A stretch of DNA of 36,347 nucleotides from Bacteriovorax stolpii (lineage in GTDB: Bacteria; Bdellovibrionota; Bacteriovoracia; Bacteriovoracales; Bacteriovoracaceae): NCBI GenBank assembly GCA_945860895.1, contig CAMASK010000023.1:1-36347 (forward strand). The letters run 5' to 3'. The notes beneath the pieces are model-generated. The model had not been told where the DNA came from. It saw only the letters and a list, made by a program, of their open reading frames with translations, and did no database searches. Position 1 is the first letter of the stretch; each line of letters opens with the position of its first letter. Made by a program: the position numbers and the translations under genes. Shown here piece after piece: positions 8,525 to 16,746 of this stretch.

Positions 8525-8640
8525 AAAAAAAGGCCCTTCATGATCTGCTCCGTTTTAAGGATTTTAACCCATTTTCTAGAAAAAGCGGTCTTTATTGCTT
8601 ATCTAGAAAACGGGGTACAGATCATACCGAGCCTTTTTTT
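8525..8640. terminator. large imperfect hairpin, bidirectional terminator candidate
   Basis: This convergent gap contains an unusually large inverted repeat. AAAAAAAGGC (8525-8534) pairs with GCCTTTTTTT (8631-8640), ATGATCTG (8540-8547) matches a complementary CAGATCAT (8618-8625), and CCGTTTT (8550-8556) pairs with AAAACGG (8607-8613). A competing inner stem TTTTCTAGA (8572-8580) / TCTAGAAAA (8602-8610) is perfect. The terminal A and T tracts allow it to end transcription from both the cyclase gene and the opposing histone-like gene. At about 116 bases it is much longer than an ordinary terminator. Confidence 0.7.
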
Positions 8641-8641
8641 A

Positions 8642-9076
8642 TTACTTCTTAGAAGATTTCTTAGTTACTTTTTTAACCACTTTTGCCAATTTCGGGGAAG
8701 CAGTTTTTTTCTTAGTCGCTTTTGGAGAAGAGGCTACTTTATTTGAAGTCTTAGAGATGGTGCCTTTCTTGCCAGCTGCCTTCAGCATTTCATCAAACTT
8801 CGCTTGAAGCGCCGATATTTCTTTCTGATGATTATCGAAAAATTTCTTAGCTTTCTTTTCAAGCAAAGATTTTTCTTTATGGAATTTCGTTTTTAAATTA
8901 CCAAGATCTTTATCAACCAATTTACCGAAGTCTTTTTGAGCATCTTTAACCATAGTATTCAGACTCTCTTTAAGATCATTCACATTTACATCTGCGATGA
9001 ATGTTTCAATGTTGTTTTTGATCTCGTTGAATTTTCCAATTACTTTTTCTTTTTTGTTTTGTGTAGTCTCGCTCAT
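8642..9076 (-). CDS. lysine-rich histone H1-like / phasin-like protein
   Basis: A 144-residue, strongly basic protein. Residues 1-104 are predicted helical with heptad-like spacing (KKEKVIGKFNEIKNNIETF, KEKSLLEKKAKKFFDNHQKE), resembling small coiled-coil or phasin-like proteins. Residues about 105-144 are a low-complexity Lys/Ala/Ser/Thr/Pro tail (KATKKKTASPKLAKVVKKV), the kind found in bacterial histone H1-like nucleoid proteins. It probably binds DNA or polyphosphate through this tail; that is inference from composition. The start has a strong GGGAGGA ribosome-binding site. It begins 14 bases after nadE ends, and a perfect FliA-type -10 string GCCGATAA lies in the end of nadE (complement of 9123-9130), though with a poor -35 match. 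Confidence 0.75.
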   Translation of the reverse strand: MSETTQNKKEKVIGKFNEIKNNIETFIADVNVNDLKESLNTMVKDAQKDFGKLVDKDLGNLKTKFHKEKSLLEKKAKKFFDNHQKEISALQAKFDEMLKAAGKKGTISKTSNKVASSPKATKKKTASPKLAKVVKKVTKKSSKK

Positions 9077-9090
9077 CCAAATCCTCCCGG

Positions 9091-10845
9091 CTAAGATTCA
9101 AGTTGATAAATGTGGCTTTTGCTTATCGGCATTCGATAACCAAAACCAAAGCTTTTTGCCTTCACTTTTAAGATTGGGCAAAACTGTGCTCTCTTATACT
9201 CTGATTTTGAATAGAGCTCTAGTGTTTTTTTAATTTCATTTTCCGGTAAACCTAATTCTAGCAACTGAGTTTTTCCTAAACGATAACTTAAGATTCCCTC
9301 TAGAATGGTATCGAGCCTCGAGTAAGGAGGAAGAGAGTCCTGGTCCAGTTGATTTCCACGCAGTTCTGCCGAGGGACCTCGGGTGATAATCCCTTCAGGG
9401 ATAGGAGAGTTAAAATGCTTGTTCACAAAGTTTGCGATCTGATAAACCTCTGTTTTATATAGGTCACCCAACATGGAAAGCGCACCTACCGAATCGCCGT
9501 ATTGAGTAGAATATCCCACCGCTAATTCAGATTTATTGGAAGTATTAATAACCATAGCACCAGTTTGATTGGAGCGGGTATAAAGGAGAGTTCCTCGCAA
9601 ACGGCTTTGCACATTCTCATCAATTAAGCCTTCAAAAGGGTCCGAAAATGTTTGGATGAAGGCGTTTTTTACCGTGGAATGTAGAAATTTAATGGGTAAA
9701 TAGGCTAATTTAATCCCCAACCGGCGGCACATTTCTTCAGATAACTCGGTACTTAGGCTCGCCGAATGGATGCTAGGCATGTAAATCGCCTCAACACTTT
9801 GACCAGGCTTTAATGAAAGTTTTGTGATCGCCAATACTAAAGCCGAATCCATTCCTCCCGAAAGAGCTACCAGAAATTTTTTAAATCCGGATTTTTGAGC
9901 ATATTCCTGAAGCCCAAATTGCAGAGCTTTAAGTACTTCCAAACACTCTTCATCTGACCAGCTTTTAAGTACTGCCGGTCGTACGTCCATATTTATTCTT
10001 GGAGAAAACAATCCTTCCCAAGTATTTTCCGGATGAAATTCCGGTTTCTTAGAATAGGGGCTCTGAACTGCATCGATTGAAATTTCTTGTGAGGCAGACT
10101 TAAATGACGGAAGTTCAGCTATCACTTCCGGGCCATTCATCACAAAACTTGAGCCATCAAAGAGAATCTCATCCTCCCCCCCCACGCGGTTTAAGTAGAT
10201 GAAGGGGCAGCCAAATAACAACGAAATATTGCGGGCACGCTCAAGACGCTTGGTTTTTTTAGTAGCTTCAAAAGGGGAGGCACTCAAATTGATCACGGCT
10301 TTAAGTTTAAGATTTTTTTCTTTTACTTCTTTCATCATTAATTCGCATGGATCAATTTCATGAAAGCTTGAAGCCCACATGTCTTCACAAATCTGCAAGC
10401 CAAAAGTTTCTTCTTTGAATTGATAAAAAGCATTAGAGCGACCGGCAGAAAAATATTTCTGTTCATCAAAGATGTCATAATTTGGAAGGAGTCTTTTAGC
10501 ATAAAGATTGATCAAACCTTTTCCAGGTACAATTTCATAAATTACATTTTGAATTTTTTGAGGGACTCTTTCATGATCTTTAAACTGATAGGATAGCCCA
10601 CCCAAAAGTCCTCGCCACGATCCGGTTTGTTTTCTGGCCCACTCAGAGATCTCTTCCTGGTGCTCAAGATATCTATCTATGAATGGCCGCTGCAAAACTA
10701 AATCCTGCAAAGGGTATCCGGTGAGATAAAGTTCCGGAAATAAATGGAGCCCATCACCCTTCAAAACCTCAGTGAGAGTTTTGAAAATGCCGTTAAAATC
10801 GGCCACGGTGTGATGAGTCTGATGGAGATGAATCATTGTTTTCAT
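9091..10845 (-). CDS. nadE: NAD+ synthase, glutamine-hydrolysing
   Basis: A 584-residue two-domain enzyme that converts nicotinate adenine dinucleotide, ATP and glutamine to NAD+. The N-terminal nitrilase/amidase domain (about 1-270) supplies ammonia; its catalytic triad is visible as E38 (LFPELYLTGY), K117 (LYAKRLLPNYD) and C153 (GLQICEDMWAS). The C-terminal synthetase domain carries the PP-loop SGGMDS at 329-334 and the downstream GDSVGALSMLGDLYKTEV segment for the adenylated intermediate. Length suits the fused glutamine-dependent type. The start ATG at 10845 follows GAGGTG. It is divergent from trmFO across a 95-base gap and is followed 14 bases later by the histone-like gene. Confidence 0.96.
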   Translation of the reverse strand: MKTMIHLHQTHHTVADFNGIFKTLTEVLKGDGLHLFPELYLTGYPLQDLVLQRPFIDRYLEHQEEISEWARKQTGSWRGLLGGLSYQFKDHERVPQKIQNVIYEIVPGKGLINLYAKRLLPNYDIFDEQKYFSAGRSNAFYQFKEETFGLQICEDMWASSFHEIDPCELMMKEVKEKNLKLKAVINLSASPFEATKKTKRLERARNISLLFGCPFIYLNRVGGEDEILFDGSSFVMNGPEVIAELPSFKSASQEISIDAVQSPYSKKPEFHPENTWEGLFSPRINMDVRPAVLKSWSDEECLEVLKALQFGLQEYAQKSGFKKFLVALSGGMDSALVLAITKLSLKPGQSVEAIYMPSIHSASLSTELSEEMCRRLGIKLAYLPIKFLHSTVKNAFIQTFSDPFEGLIDENVQSRLRGTLLYTRSNQTGAMVINTSNKSELAVGYSTQYGDSVGALSMLGDLYKTEVYQIANFVNKHFNSPIPEGIITRGPSAELRGNQLDQDSLPPYSRLDTILEGILSYRLGKTQLLELGLPENEIKKTLELYSKSEYKRAQFCPILKVKAKSFGFGYRMPISKSHIYQLES

Positions 10846-10863
10846 TTGTCACACCTCAACTGC

Positions 10864-10920
10864 TTGACACTACGCCTAAAAAAGGGGTAATAGGAACCCC
10901 TAAACTATAGCCTAAAATTT
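10864..10920 (+). promoter_or_regulatory. sigma-70-type promoter of trmFO with overlapping palindrome and CCTAAA repeats
   Basis: TTGACA at 10864-10869 is a perfect -35 box, followed by an 18-base spacer and TAATAG (10888-10893) as -10, upstream of trmFO. AGGGGT (10883-10888) and ACCCCT (10896-10901) form a perfect 6-bp inverted repeat with a 7-base loop directly over the -10 box. CCTAAA occurs three times (10875, 10899, 10911). The palindrome could be an operator or a weak hairpin in the leader of either gene; which is unknown. Confidence 0.6.
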
Positions 10921-10940
10921 ATCGTCTTAAGAGAGAGAAT

Positions 10941-12302
10941 ATGAATAATTCCAGCAAAGCTCGCGTTCTTGTTATTGGTGCCGGTTTAGCAGGTTCTGAG
11001 GCTGCTATGTTTTTGGCCAAAAATGGAATTTCCGTAGTCCTGATTGAAGGAAAATCGCTCAAACTCAACCCTGCACAAAAAATTCCAAGCTTTGCCGAAT
11101 TAGTTTGTACTAATTCACTCAAGTCTATGGATCCAAAATCTGCTCACGGTATTTTAAAAATGGAAATGAAATCCATGGGATCCTATGTTTTAGAATGTGC
11201 GGATAAAACCGCAGTTCCTGCCGGAGATGCACTGGCCGTTGACCGTGAACTGTTCTCTCAAGAAATCACAAAACATCTTAAAGCAAATCCTCTAGTTCAA
11301 ATTGTTGAACGTGAAGCGCAGGATCCTCTGAAGTTAAAAGAAGAATTTCATTGTGATTACGTCATTGTGGCCACGGGCCCACTTACTTCTAAGCCACTTG
11401 AAGATTGGATCACTAAAGAAATTTCGGGAGATGATTTTTACTTCTACGATGCCATCGCACCTGTAGTAGATGCAGATTCATTGGACCTGACCAAAATGTA
11501 TTTCAAAGACCGCCACAAGCCTCAAACTGAGGGTGGGGATTATCTGAATTCTGCTATGACTAAAGAGCAGTACACCGCTTTTATTGATGAGATGGTTAAG
11601 GCTGAAAAAGTTGCGCCGAAAGAATTTGAGGACTGGAAATTTTTTGAATCATGCCTTCCTATCGACATGATGGCCGAGCGTGGACCAGATACAGCTCGTT
11701 TTTCTTGTATGAAGCCTGTGGGACTTGTTCCCGATGCGGATGTTGAAGGAAAATGGCCTTATGCTGTAGTTCAGCTTCGTAAAGAAAATCTCTTAGGCTC
11801 GGCCTATAATCTGGTGGGTTTTCAAACCCGTCTGACTTATAAAGAGCAAGTTCGTGTATTCCGAATGATTCCGGGTTTCGAGGAAGCGACCTTTATTCAT
11901 TTGGGGTCTTGTCACCGTAACTCATTTCTTAACGCCAGAAAGCTTCTGGATTTCGATCTTAAAAGTAAGAAATTTCCTGAAGTTTACTTCGCAGGTCAGA
12001 TCACTGGTGTTGAAGGTTATACCGAGTCTGCCTCCATGGGACTTTATGTGGCTTTCCAGCTGCTTCGCCGTATTAACGGTCAGGAGCCGGTACGTTTTCC
12101 GGTGGAAACCGCTATCGGTGCCTTAGTGAATTACATCATGACCATTGAAAAGCCATGCCCATCCAACATCAATTTCGGTCTTTTGCCTGCAGTAGAGCTC
12201 ACAAAAGAGCAATATAAGGGTGACAGAAAGAAGGCGAAAAAAGATATGGTCTCTAAACGCTCACAAGATGTTTTCCAAAGCTTTTTTTCCGAGTTAGTAT
12301 AA
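10941..12302 (+). CDS. trmFO: methylenetetrahydrofolate-tRNA-(uracil-5-)-methyltransferase
   Basis: A 453-residue FAD-dependent enzyme that makes 5-methyluridine at position 54 of tRNA, using methylenetetrahydrofolate as carbon donor and NAD(P)H. The N-terminus has the Rossmann FAD motif VIGAGLAGSE (GxGxxG at 13-18). The family block FAELVCTNSLKS, with the conserved Cys at 56, and the C-terminal Y.AGQITGVEGYTESA block, seen here as VYFAGQITGVEGYTESAS, identify TrmFO rather than the related GidA/MnmG, which is longer. Length is normal for the family. It has its own promoter and is followed 27 bases later by the EamA transporter gene. Confidence 0.96.
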   Translation: MNNSSKARVLVIGAGLAGSEAAMFLAKNGISVVLIEGKSLKLNPAQKIPSFAELVCTNSLKSMDPKSAHGILKMEMKSMGSYVLECADKTAVPAGDALAVDRELFSQEITKHLKANPLVQIVEREAQDPLKLKEEFHCDYVIVATGPLTSKPLEDWITKEISGDDFYFYDAIAPVVDADSLDLTKMYFKDRHKPQTEGGDYLNSAMTKEQYTAFIDEMVKAEKVAPKEFEDWKFFESCLPIDMMAERGPDTARFSCMKPVGLVPDADVEGKWPYAVVQLRKENLLGSAYNLVGFQTRLTYKEQVRVFRMIPGFEEATFIHLGSCHRNSFLNARKLLDFDLKSKKFPEVYFAGQITGVEGYTESASMGLYVAFQLLRRINGQEPVRFPVETAIGALVNYIMTIEKPCPSNINFGLLPAVELTKEQYKGDRKKAKKDMVSKRSQDVFQSFFSELV

Positions 12303-12329
12303 TTCTATCGGAAACAAAGAAGGATTTGA

Positions 12330-13232
12330 GTGGCCGGCACATTTCTTGTCATTTTGGCTTGTTTATTTTGGGGAATGGACACTCTGATCCGCTATCCATT
12401 GGTCGAAAGAGGCATCAATCCCATCACTATCGTTTTCTATGAGCACTGTGTTTTAACCCTGTTATTTTCTCTGGGGTTGATTCCAGCCATTAAGCGTATC
12501 GGCGAACTAAAGCTCGCAGATATTTTCAGCTTTCTCATTATCGGTGGAGTCGGTTCGGCCATAGCCACTGTAGCCTTCACGCAAGCCTTCCATTACCTCA
12601 ATCCATCACTCGTCATACTTCTTCAAAAATTTCAACCCATCGTGGTGATCTTTTTATCGGCCATTATTTTAAAAGAACAAGTTCAAAAAGAGTTCATCTT
12701 CTGGGCCGTCATCTGCATGATTGGTGGCCTCATGATCAGCTCACCAGATATCGTGCGCTTTTATGATCTCCTGAGAAGTGACTTGAGTATAGTGACTTCA
12801 GATGGTGCCATTCGTGGATATGGTCTGGTAGGAGTTTCGGTTCTCGGATGGGGTGCTAGCACGGTTTTTGGAAAACGCTTGTCCATGGTGGGCTTTGATA
12901 CGAAATCTATTATGGCCGGAAGATTTTTAACAGGGCTTTTAGTTTTAATCCCATTCGTTCAGTGGAATCAGTCCTTGATTCTCCCACAAGGTGAAGATTA
13001 TCTGCGCATCTTGATTATGGTTTTAATCTCGGGAGCACTTGCTATGTGGCTTTACTACCAGGGACTTCAGCGTATATCGGCTAAATCAACTGCTATTGCT
13101 GAAATGTTTTTCCCATTCTTCGCCATTATCTTAAACTGGTTTTTCTTAGGTAAACAATTAAACGATTGGCAACTTTTGGGAGGCGGTATTTTAATCATCG
13201 GTTCTCTCATCATCCAAATCAAAAAATATTAA
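12330..13232 (+). CDS. EamA (DMT superfamily) membrane transporter
   Basis: A 300-residue protein with about ten hydrophobic helices in two repeated EamA halves; each half starts with the family pattern (CLFWGMDTLIRYPL near the N-terminus, LGWGASTVFGKRL near residue 170). Members export or import amino acids, nucleobases or other small metabolites across the inner membrane; the substrate cannot be inferred here. Start is a GTG with AAGAAGGA five bases upstream; no ATG gives a complete first helix. Its stop abuts the start of the glycosyltransferase gene with no gap, so trmFO, this gene and the two following probably share a transcript. Confidence 0.87.
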   Translation: MAGTFLVILACLFWGMDTLIRYPLVERGINPITIVFYEHCVLTLLFSLGLIPAIKRIGELKLADIFSFLIIGGVGSAIATVAFTQAFHYLNPSLVILLQKFQPIVVIFLSAIILKEQVQKEFIFWAVICMIGGLMISSPDIVRFYDLLRSDLSIVTSDGAIRGYGLVGVSVLGWGASTVFGKRLSMVGFDTKSIMAGRFLTGLLVLIPFVQWNQSLILPQGEDYLRILIMVLISGALAMWLYYQGLQRISAKSTAIAEMFFPFFAIILNWFFLGKQLNDWQLLGGGILIIGSLIIQIKKY

Positions 13233-14282
13233 ATGAAAACTGCTCTTTGCATTGATTCACTTCTCAGTCGGGATGATTCCACTTTCCTTTTGGAGATGGC
13301 ACTCAATCTCTTTCCTAATTCTGAGATCTATACGATAGCTCACAAACAGGGTGGAATTTTAGGCACCATTGAGACGCGTCCCATTGTTTCAAGTTTTCTC
13401 ACACATAAAGCAGCAAAAAATCCCAATGTCTTTAAAAGTAATTTCTGGATTCTGCCTTCAGCTGTAAAAAATATTCCGTTTCATCCATCTATTGAAAAAG
13501 TCATCGTCTTTAGCCGTGGCTTTATTCATGGTTTGAATTTCCCCGCTCACATTCAGAGTTATCTCTATGTGGTAGAGTGGGACATGGTAGATCAGAGTAA
13601 GCTTGGATTTCAGAAGCTATTCGCTCCTTACGTCAATGACTGGAGAGAAAAAGCCCTGACTCATTTTAAAAAAATCTCCGTGAGTTCTGAATATTTAAAA
13701 CAAGGTCTTTCGCTTCCTAATGCTGAAGTGATTCAACCCACTTTCAGAACAGAAGAGTATCCATTCGTTAAAGATGAAGATCATAATTTTTTATTCGAGC
13801 ATCATCTGATCTATACTCACGATCTATCGGCCGAGCATTTCCGCTCCATCGTTAAAGTTCTGATCTCCAAAGGCGAAATGGTTCGGGCCATGGGTCCAAA
13901 TGAGCACTTGAAGGCCGTGCGCGAGGAATTCCCACAAATTGATTTTGCTGGTGATCATTGCGAGGCCACTAGTGCCATGTACTCTCATCAGGCCAAGGCC
14001 GTATGGGATTTTTCCCGCACTTTTTTTCCAGTCAGGGCACTGGGTGGACTTTGTACCGGTCGTCCTGTTGTAGTGCCAGATATCGCCATCAATCGTGAGT
14101 ATCTTTCTCAAGGTGCATACTTTCTAAAATCTTTTAGTGAAAATGATATTAACCGTATTCATGCAGAAATCGAGAGATCTTTTCTTTCTCACGACCGACG
14201 CGCCCTGAGGCGTCTGGGACTTAAGTGGAATGAGCGTCTCTTCAAGTCTCGCATGGTAAAATTTCTGGATAAAAACGAATGA
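13233..14282 (+). CDS. glycosyltransferase-like protein (GT-B, GT4-type C-terminal half)
   Basis: A 349-residue cytoplasmic protein whose C-terminal half reads as the nucleotide-sugar binding half of a GT-B glycosyltransferase: a segment of ALGGLCTGRPVVVPD followed by EYLSQGAYFL, similar to the 'E..A.G.PVV........E...' region of GT4 enzymes. The N-terminal half (SRDDSTFLLEMALNLFPNSEIYTI) fits an acceptor domain of the same kind. Donor and acceptor are not identifiable. It starts immediately after the stop of the EamA gene and overlaps the next gene by 4 bases (ATGA). No membrane segment. Moderately confident of the fold, unsure of enzyme activity. Confidence 0.72.
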   Translation: MKTALCIDSLLSRDDSTFLLEMALNLFPNSEIYTIAHKQGGILGTIETRPIVSSFLTHKAAKNPNVFKSNFWILPSAVKNIPFHPSIEKVIVFSRGFIHGLNFPAHIQSYLYVVEWDMVDQSKLGFQKLFAPYVNDWREKALTHFKKISVSSEYLKQGLSLPNAEVIQPTFRTEEYPFVKDEDHNFLFEHHLIYTHDLSAEHFRSIVKVLISKGEMVRAMGPNEHLKAVREEFPQIDFAGDHCEATSAMYSHQAKAVWDFSRTFFPVRALGGLCTGRPVVVPDIAINREYLSQGAYFLKSFSENDINRIHAEIERSFLSHDRRALRRLGLKWNERLFKSRMVKFLDKNE

Positions 14283-14668
14283 TTACAATCGGCCTGTCCC
14301 AACACGAAATTAATCTAATTACTAAAATTCTCGACGAGCACAAAGTTGAGTACCACATTGGTACCGCAGGTGGGGCTCAGGAAGTAAAAGTCAAAGGTGG
14401 AAGAGGCGATACTTCATTTTATCAAATCGAAATCCATGACGGACAATTCAATGCTCTGCCGGCAAGTGCAAAATCAAAGCTTGAAGGCTTAGGCATTTAT
14501 CCTGAAATGGAAGCACCGGATTTTTCGCAAGAGTATGAGCCCTCTGCTAAGAAGGCCCTTGATCCAGTCAAGGCAAAGAAAACGATGAAAACTTTTGAAA
14601 TTGTTTTCATGATTGCCATGGTTGGGATGTTTACAGCTTTTATTGTGAAAGTGCTAAAAAATCAATAA
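14279..14668 (+). CDS. hypothetical tail-anchored membrane protein
   Basis: A 129-residue protein not recognised. Residues 1-75 form a small alpha/beta domain (MITIGLSQHEINLITKILDE..., with beta-like YHIGTAG and YQIEIHDGQF), residues about 80-105 are charged and flexible, and residues about 107-126 are a single C-terminal transmembrane helix (FEIVFMIAMVGMFTAFIVKV). The domain would therefore face the cytoplasm if tail-anchored. The start overlaps the glycosyltransferase stop by 4 bases, so it is co-translated and might work with that enzyme or in membrane attachment. No function is assigned. Confidence 0.78.
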   Translation: MITIGLSQHEINLITKILDEHKVEYHIGTAGGAQEVKVKGGRGDTSFYQIEIHDGQFNALPASAKSKLEGLGIYPEMEAPDFSQEYEPSAKKALDPVKAKKTMKTFEIVFMIAMVGMFTAFIVKVLKNQ

Positions 14669-14710
14669 ATCAGTTTTTGCTTGTAATGCGAAGTCAAGAT
14701 GGAAGGTGAT

Positions 14711-15721
14711 TTAAATACTTTCATTCTCGAGCTTCTTTACAATTTCTTCAACTTGCTGAGTTGTTCTCTTAATCACATTCTGGGTACTTTCATTCCCCTG
14801 ACGATTGATAATTGTCGCTGCTGAATGGGAATGTCCCCCTCCACCTAAACTTTGGGCAATCACTCCAACGTCCACATCGCCAGATGATCTGAGACTCATC
14901 TTGATTTGATCGCCATCGTCTCGGAACATTATCGCGACTTTAATGTTGTTGAGGATCAGCAAGTGATTGATGAAGGCGTGCGTGTCTTCGATATCAGACT
15001 TGAATTGGTCTATGTCTTCCTTTTTGAGAAGCATCCATGCAATAGTTTCGTCTTTGTTGGTTTCCGCCGAATTTAAAATTTTTGCGAGCAAATGCATATG
15101 GATAATGCGTTTGGTGCCGTAAATTCCGTTGTAAGCTTCCGGCGGATTAATTCCGGTATCCATCAGTTTGGAGACTAAGCGGTGAGTAGCGGCGGAAACT
15201 GTCGGGTAGCGAAATGAACTCGTATCGATAATGATCGCTGTATAAATTGGGAGCGCCATTTTTTTTGTGAATTTTACGCCTAAGTGCTCAATTATTTCAC
15301 CAATAATTTGTCCGGTTGCGGCAGCCTTAACATCGATGCAATGTGTGGATAAATCGCGACCACGACATGGGTGATGATCAATATAGAGAGTAGGGGTTTC
15401 GTCTCCAATGAATTTTGAAATATTGGCGCCAACGCGGGCCTTCGTGTTAGTGTCTACTACCACCACTAAATCGGGCTTAAAGTTTGGATATTTCGTCATG
15501 AATTGATTAAGCCCATAAACGACTTTATCCTGATCAAGGTATTGATACCGATCCAGCAGAGTTTCTTCATTGATACAGTAGGTATTTTTACCTAACTCCC
15601 GAAGAGCTAAGCAGAGCGAGATCTCGCTGCCAATTCCATCAGCATCAGGAAATTCGTGGGTCGTGATAAGAATCTTATCTGCGGCTTGTATTCTTGACTT
15701 AAAAGTATCTAAAATAGTCAT
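14711..15721 (-). CDS. nrnA: DHH/DHHA1 phosphoesterase, NrnA-like oligoribonuclease/pAp phosphatase
   Basis: A 336-residue DHH superfamily phosphoesterase. Visible motifs in order: I, HEFPDADGIGSE (D26, D28); II, VVVVDTN; III, YIDHHPCRGRD, the DHH signature; and a DHHA1 nucleic-acid binding end with GGGGHSHSAA. These Asp/His residues bind Mn2+. NrnA-type enzymes degrade 2-5-nt RNAs (including pGpG, the c-di-GMP breakdown product) and remove the 3' phosphate of pAp. The length and motif order fit NrnA better than RecJ or c-di-AMP phosphodiesterases. It is transcribed away from the gld operon and converges with the tail-anchored protein gene. Exact substrate preference is not certain. Confidence 0.86.
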   Translation of the reverse strand: MTILDTFKSRIQAADKILITTHEFPDADGIGSEISLCLALRELGKNTYCINEETLLDRYQYLDQDKVVYGLNQFMTKYPNFKPDLVVVVDTNTKARVGANISKFIGDETPTLYIDHHPCRGRDLSTHCIDVKAAATGQIIGEIIEHLGVKFTKKMALPIYTAIIIDTSSFRYPTVSAATHRLVSKLMDTGINPPEAYNGIYGTKRIIHMHLLAKILNSAETNKDETIAWMLLKKEDIDQFKSDIEDTHAFINHLLILNNIKVAIMFRDDGDQIKMSLRSSGDVDVGVIAQSLGGGGHSHSAATIINRQGNESTQNVIKRTTQQVEEIVKKLENESI

Positions 15722-15760
15722 AAAGTTAGTGAGCTTTTCGGAAGTAAACCTGAATTGGAG

Positions 15761-15787
15761 TAACTTCTTTAATTCTCAGGCCGTTAT
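15761..15787 (+). promoter_or_regulatory. FliA (sigma-28)-like promoter of the gld operon
   Basis: TAACTTCT (15761-15768) and GCCGTTAT (15780-15787) are separated by exactly 11 bases. This matches the sigma-28 layout TAAAGTTT-N11-GCCGATAA at 5 of 8 and 6 of 8 positions. Transcription would start near 15795, about 20 bases before the gldA start. No alternative sigma-70 pair was evident. It is a motif match only. Confidence 0.5.
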
Positions 15788-15816
15788 CAACTTCGGTCAA
15801 ATTGAATCGGAAAAAA

Positions 15817-16746
15817 ATGGATAAAATACTAGTAGTTGACAAAGTAACTAAAGAATATCCCGGTCGAGTGGCGGTTTCGAACATAAGTTTTCAAGTAAAC
15901 AAAGGTTCGATCCATGGATTTCTGGGACCTAATGGTGCCGGGAAATCTACCACCATGAAAATGATCGCCGGACTCCTTCCCTCCTCAATGGGTGAGATTT
16001 TCCTGTTTGATCAGAAAGTGAGTTCGCAAAATGTGGATATTAAAAATCAACTGGGGCTTTTACCTGAAAATGCTCCGTTATATGTAGATATGAAAGTCGA
16101 AAATTATTTGCAGTTCGTGGCAAAGCTTCACAAAGTGAAGAATGTGAATGATCAAGTGAATAAGGTTATGGAAGATTTGCATTTAACCGAAGTACGCAAC
16201 CGCTTGATTGGCAATCTTTCAAAAGGATATCGTCAGCGTGTGGGTCTTGCTCAGGCGATTGTGTATGATGCGCCTTTTTTGATTTTGGATGAGCCTACTA
16301 ATGGGCTTGACCCCCAGACGGTGGTTGAGCTGCGGGACTTCATAAAAAAATTATCCAGTACCAAAACCATTCTATTTTCTTCTCACGTCTTAAGTGAAGT
16401 GGAACAGCTTTGTGATCAGATTACTATTATTCATAAAGGAAAGATTCGCGCTTCGGGGGATTTGAAAGAGATTCATCGTAAATTCAGACAAGGTATCTCT
16501 ATTAAATTGGGTATTGGATGTGGTGAAGTCTTGCCTGATCTTTCGAACTTTGGAAAATATGAAATTCATCATCATTCAACTTTACCTCTGGAAGAGCAGT
16601 ATCAGTTGACCTTTGAAGCGGAGAAAGACATTCGTTCTGATCTTGGGAAATTCATTCTGGATCGTGGGCTTAAGCTGATGACCTTAACGGTTGAATCTCC
16701 GGAACTTGAAGATATCTTTTTACACATGACGGAGACAAAAAAATGA
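15817..16746 (+). CDS. gldA: ABC transporter ATPase, GldA-like
   Basis: A 309-residue ABC ATPase. Walker A is GPNGAGKS at 37-44, the signature LSKGYRQ at 134-140, Walker B LILDEP ending at 160, with the H-loop in FSSHVLSE. The C-terminal extension after about residue 215 is typical of ABC-2 exporters. The following genes encode an ABC-2 permease and a GldG-type auxiliary protein, so this is the ATPase of a GldAFG-like complex. In Flavobacterium GldA, GldF and GldG are needed for gliding; their transported substrate is not known. I prefer ATG 15817 to the TTG at 15802. The stop overlaps the permease start by 4 bases. Confidence 0.88.
   Translation: MDKILVVDKVTKEYPGRVAVSNISFQVNKGSIHGFLGPNGAGKSTTMKMIAGLLPSSMGEIFLFDQKVSSQNVDIKNQLGLLPENAPLYVDMKVENYLQFVAKLHKVKNVNDQVNKVMEDLHLTEVRNRLIGNLSKGYRQRVGLAQAIVYDAPFLILDEPTNGLDPQTVVELRDFIKKLSSTKTILFSSHVLSEVEQLCDQITIIHKGKIRASGDLKEIHRKFRQGISIKLGIGCGEVLPDLSNFGKYEIHHHSTLPLEEQYQLTFEAEKDIRSDLGKFILDRGLKLMTLTVESPELEDIFLHMTETKK

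Noticed and set aside
8486-8746. 86-residue plus-strand reading frame after the diguanylate cyclase gene
   Set aside because: It runs through the large hairpin and is antisense to the lysine-rich protein; composition is not protein-like and no ribosome-binding site is present.
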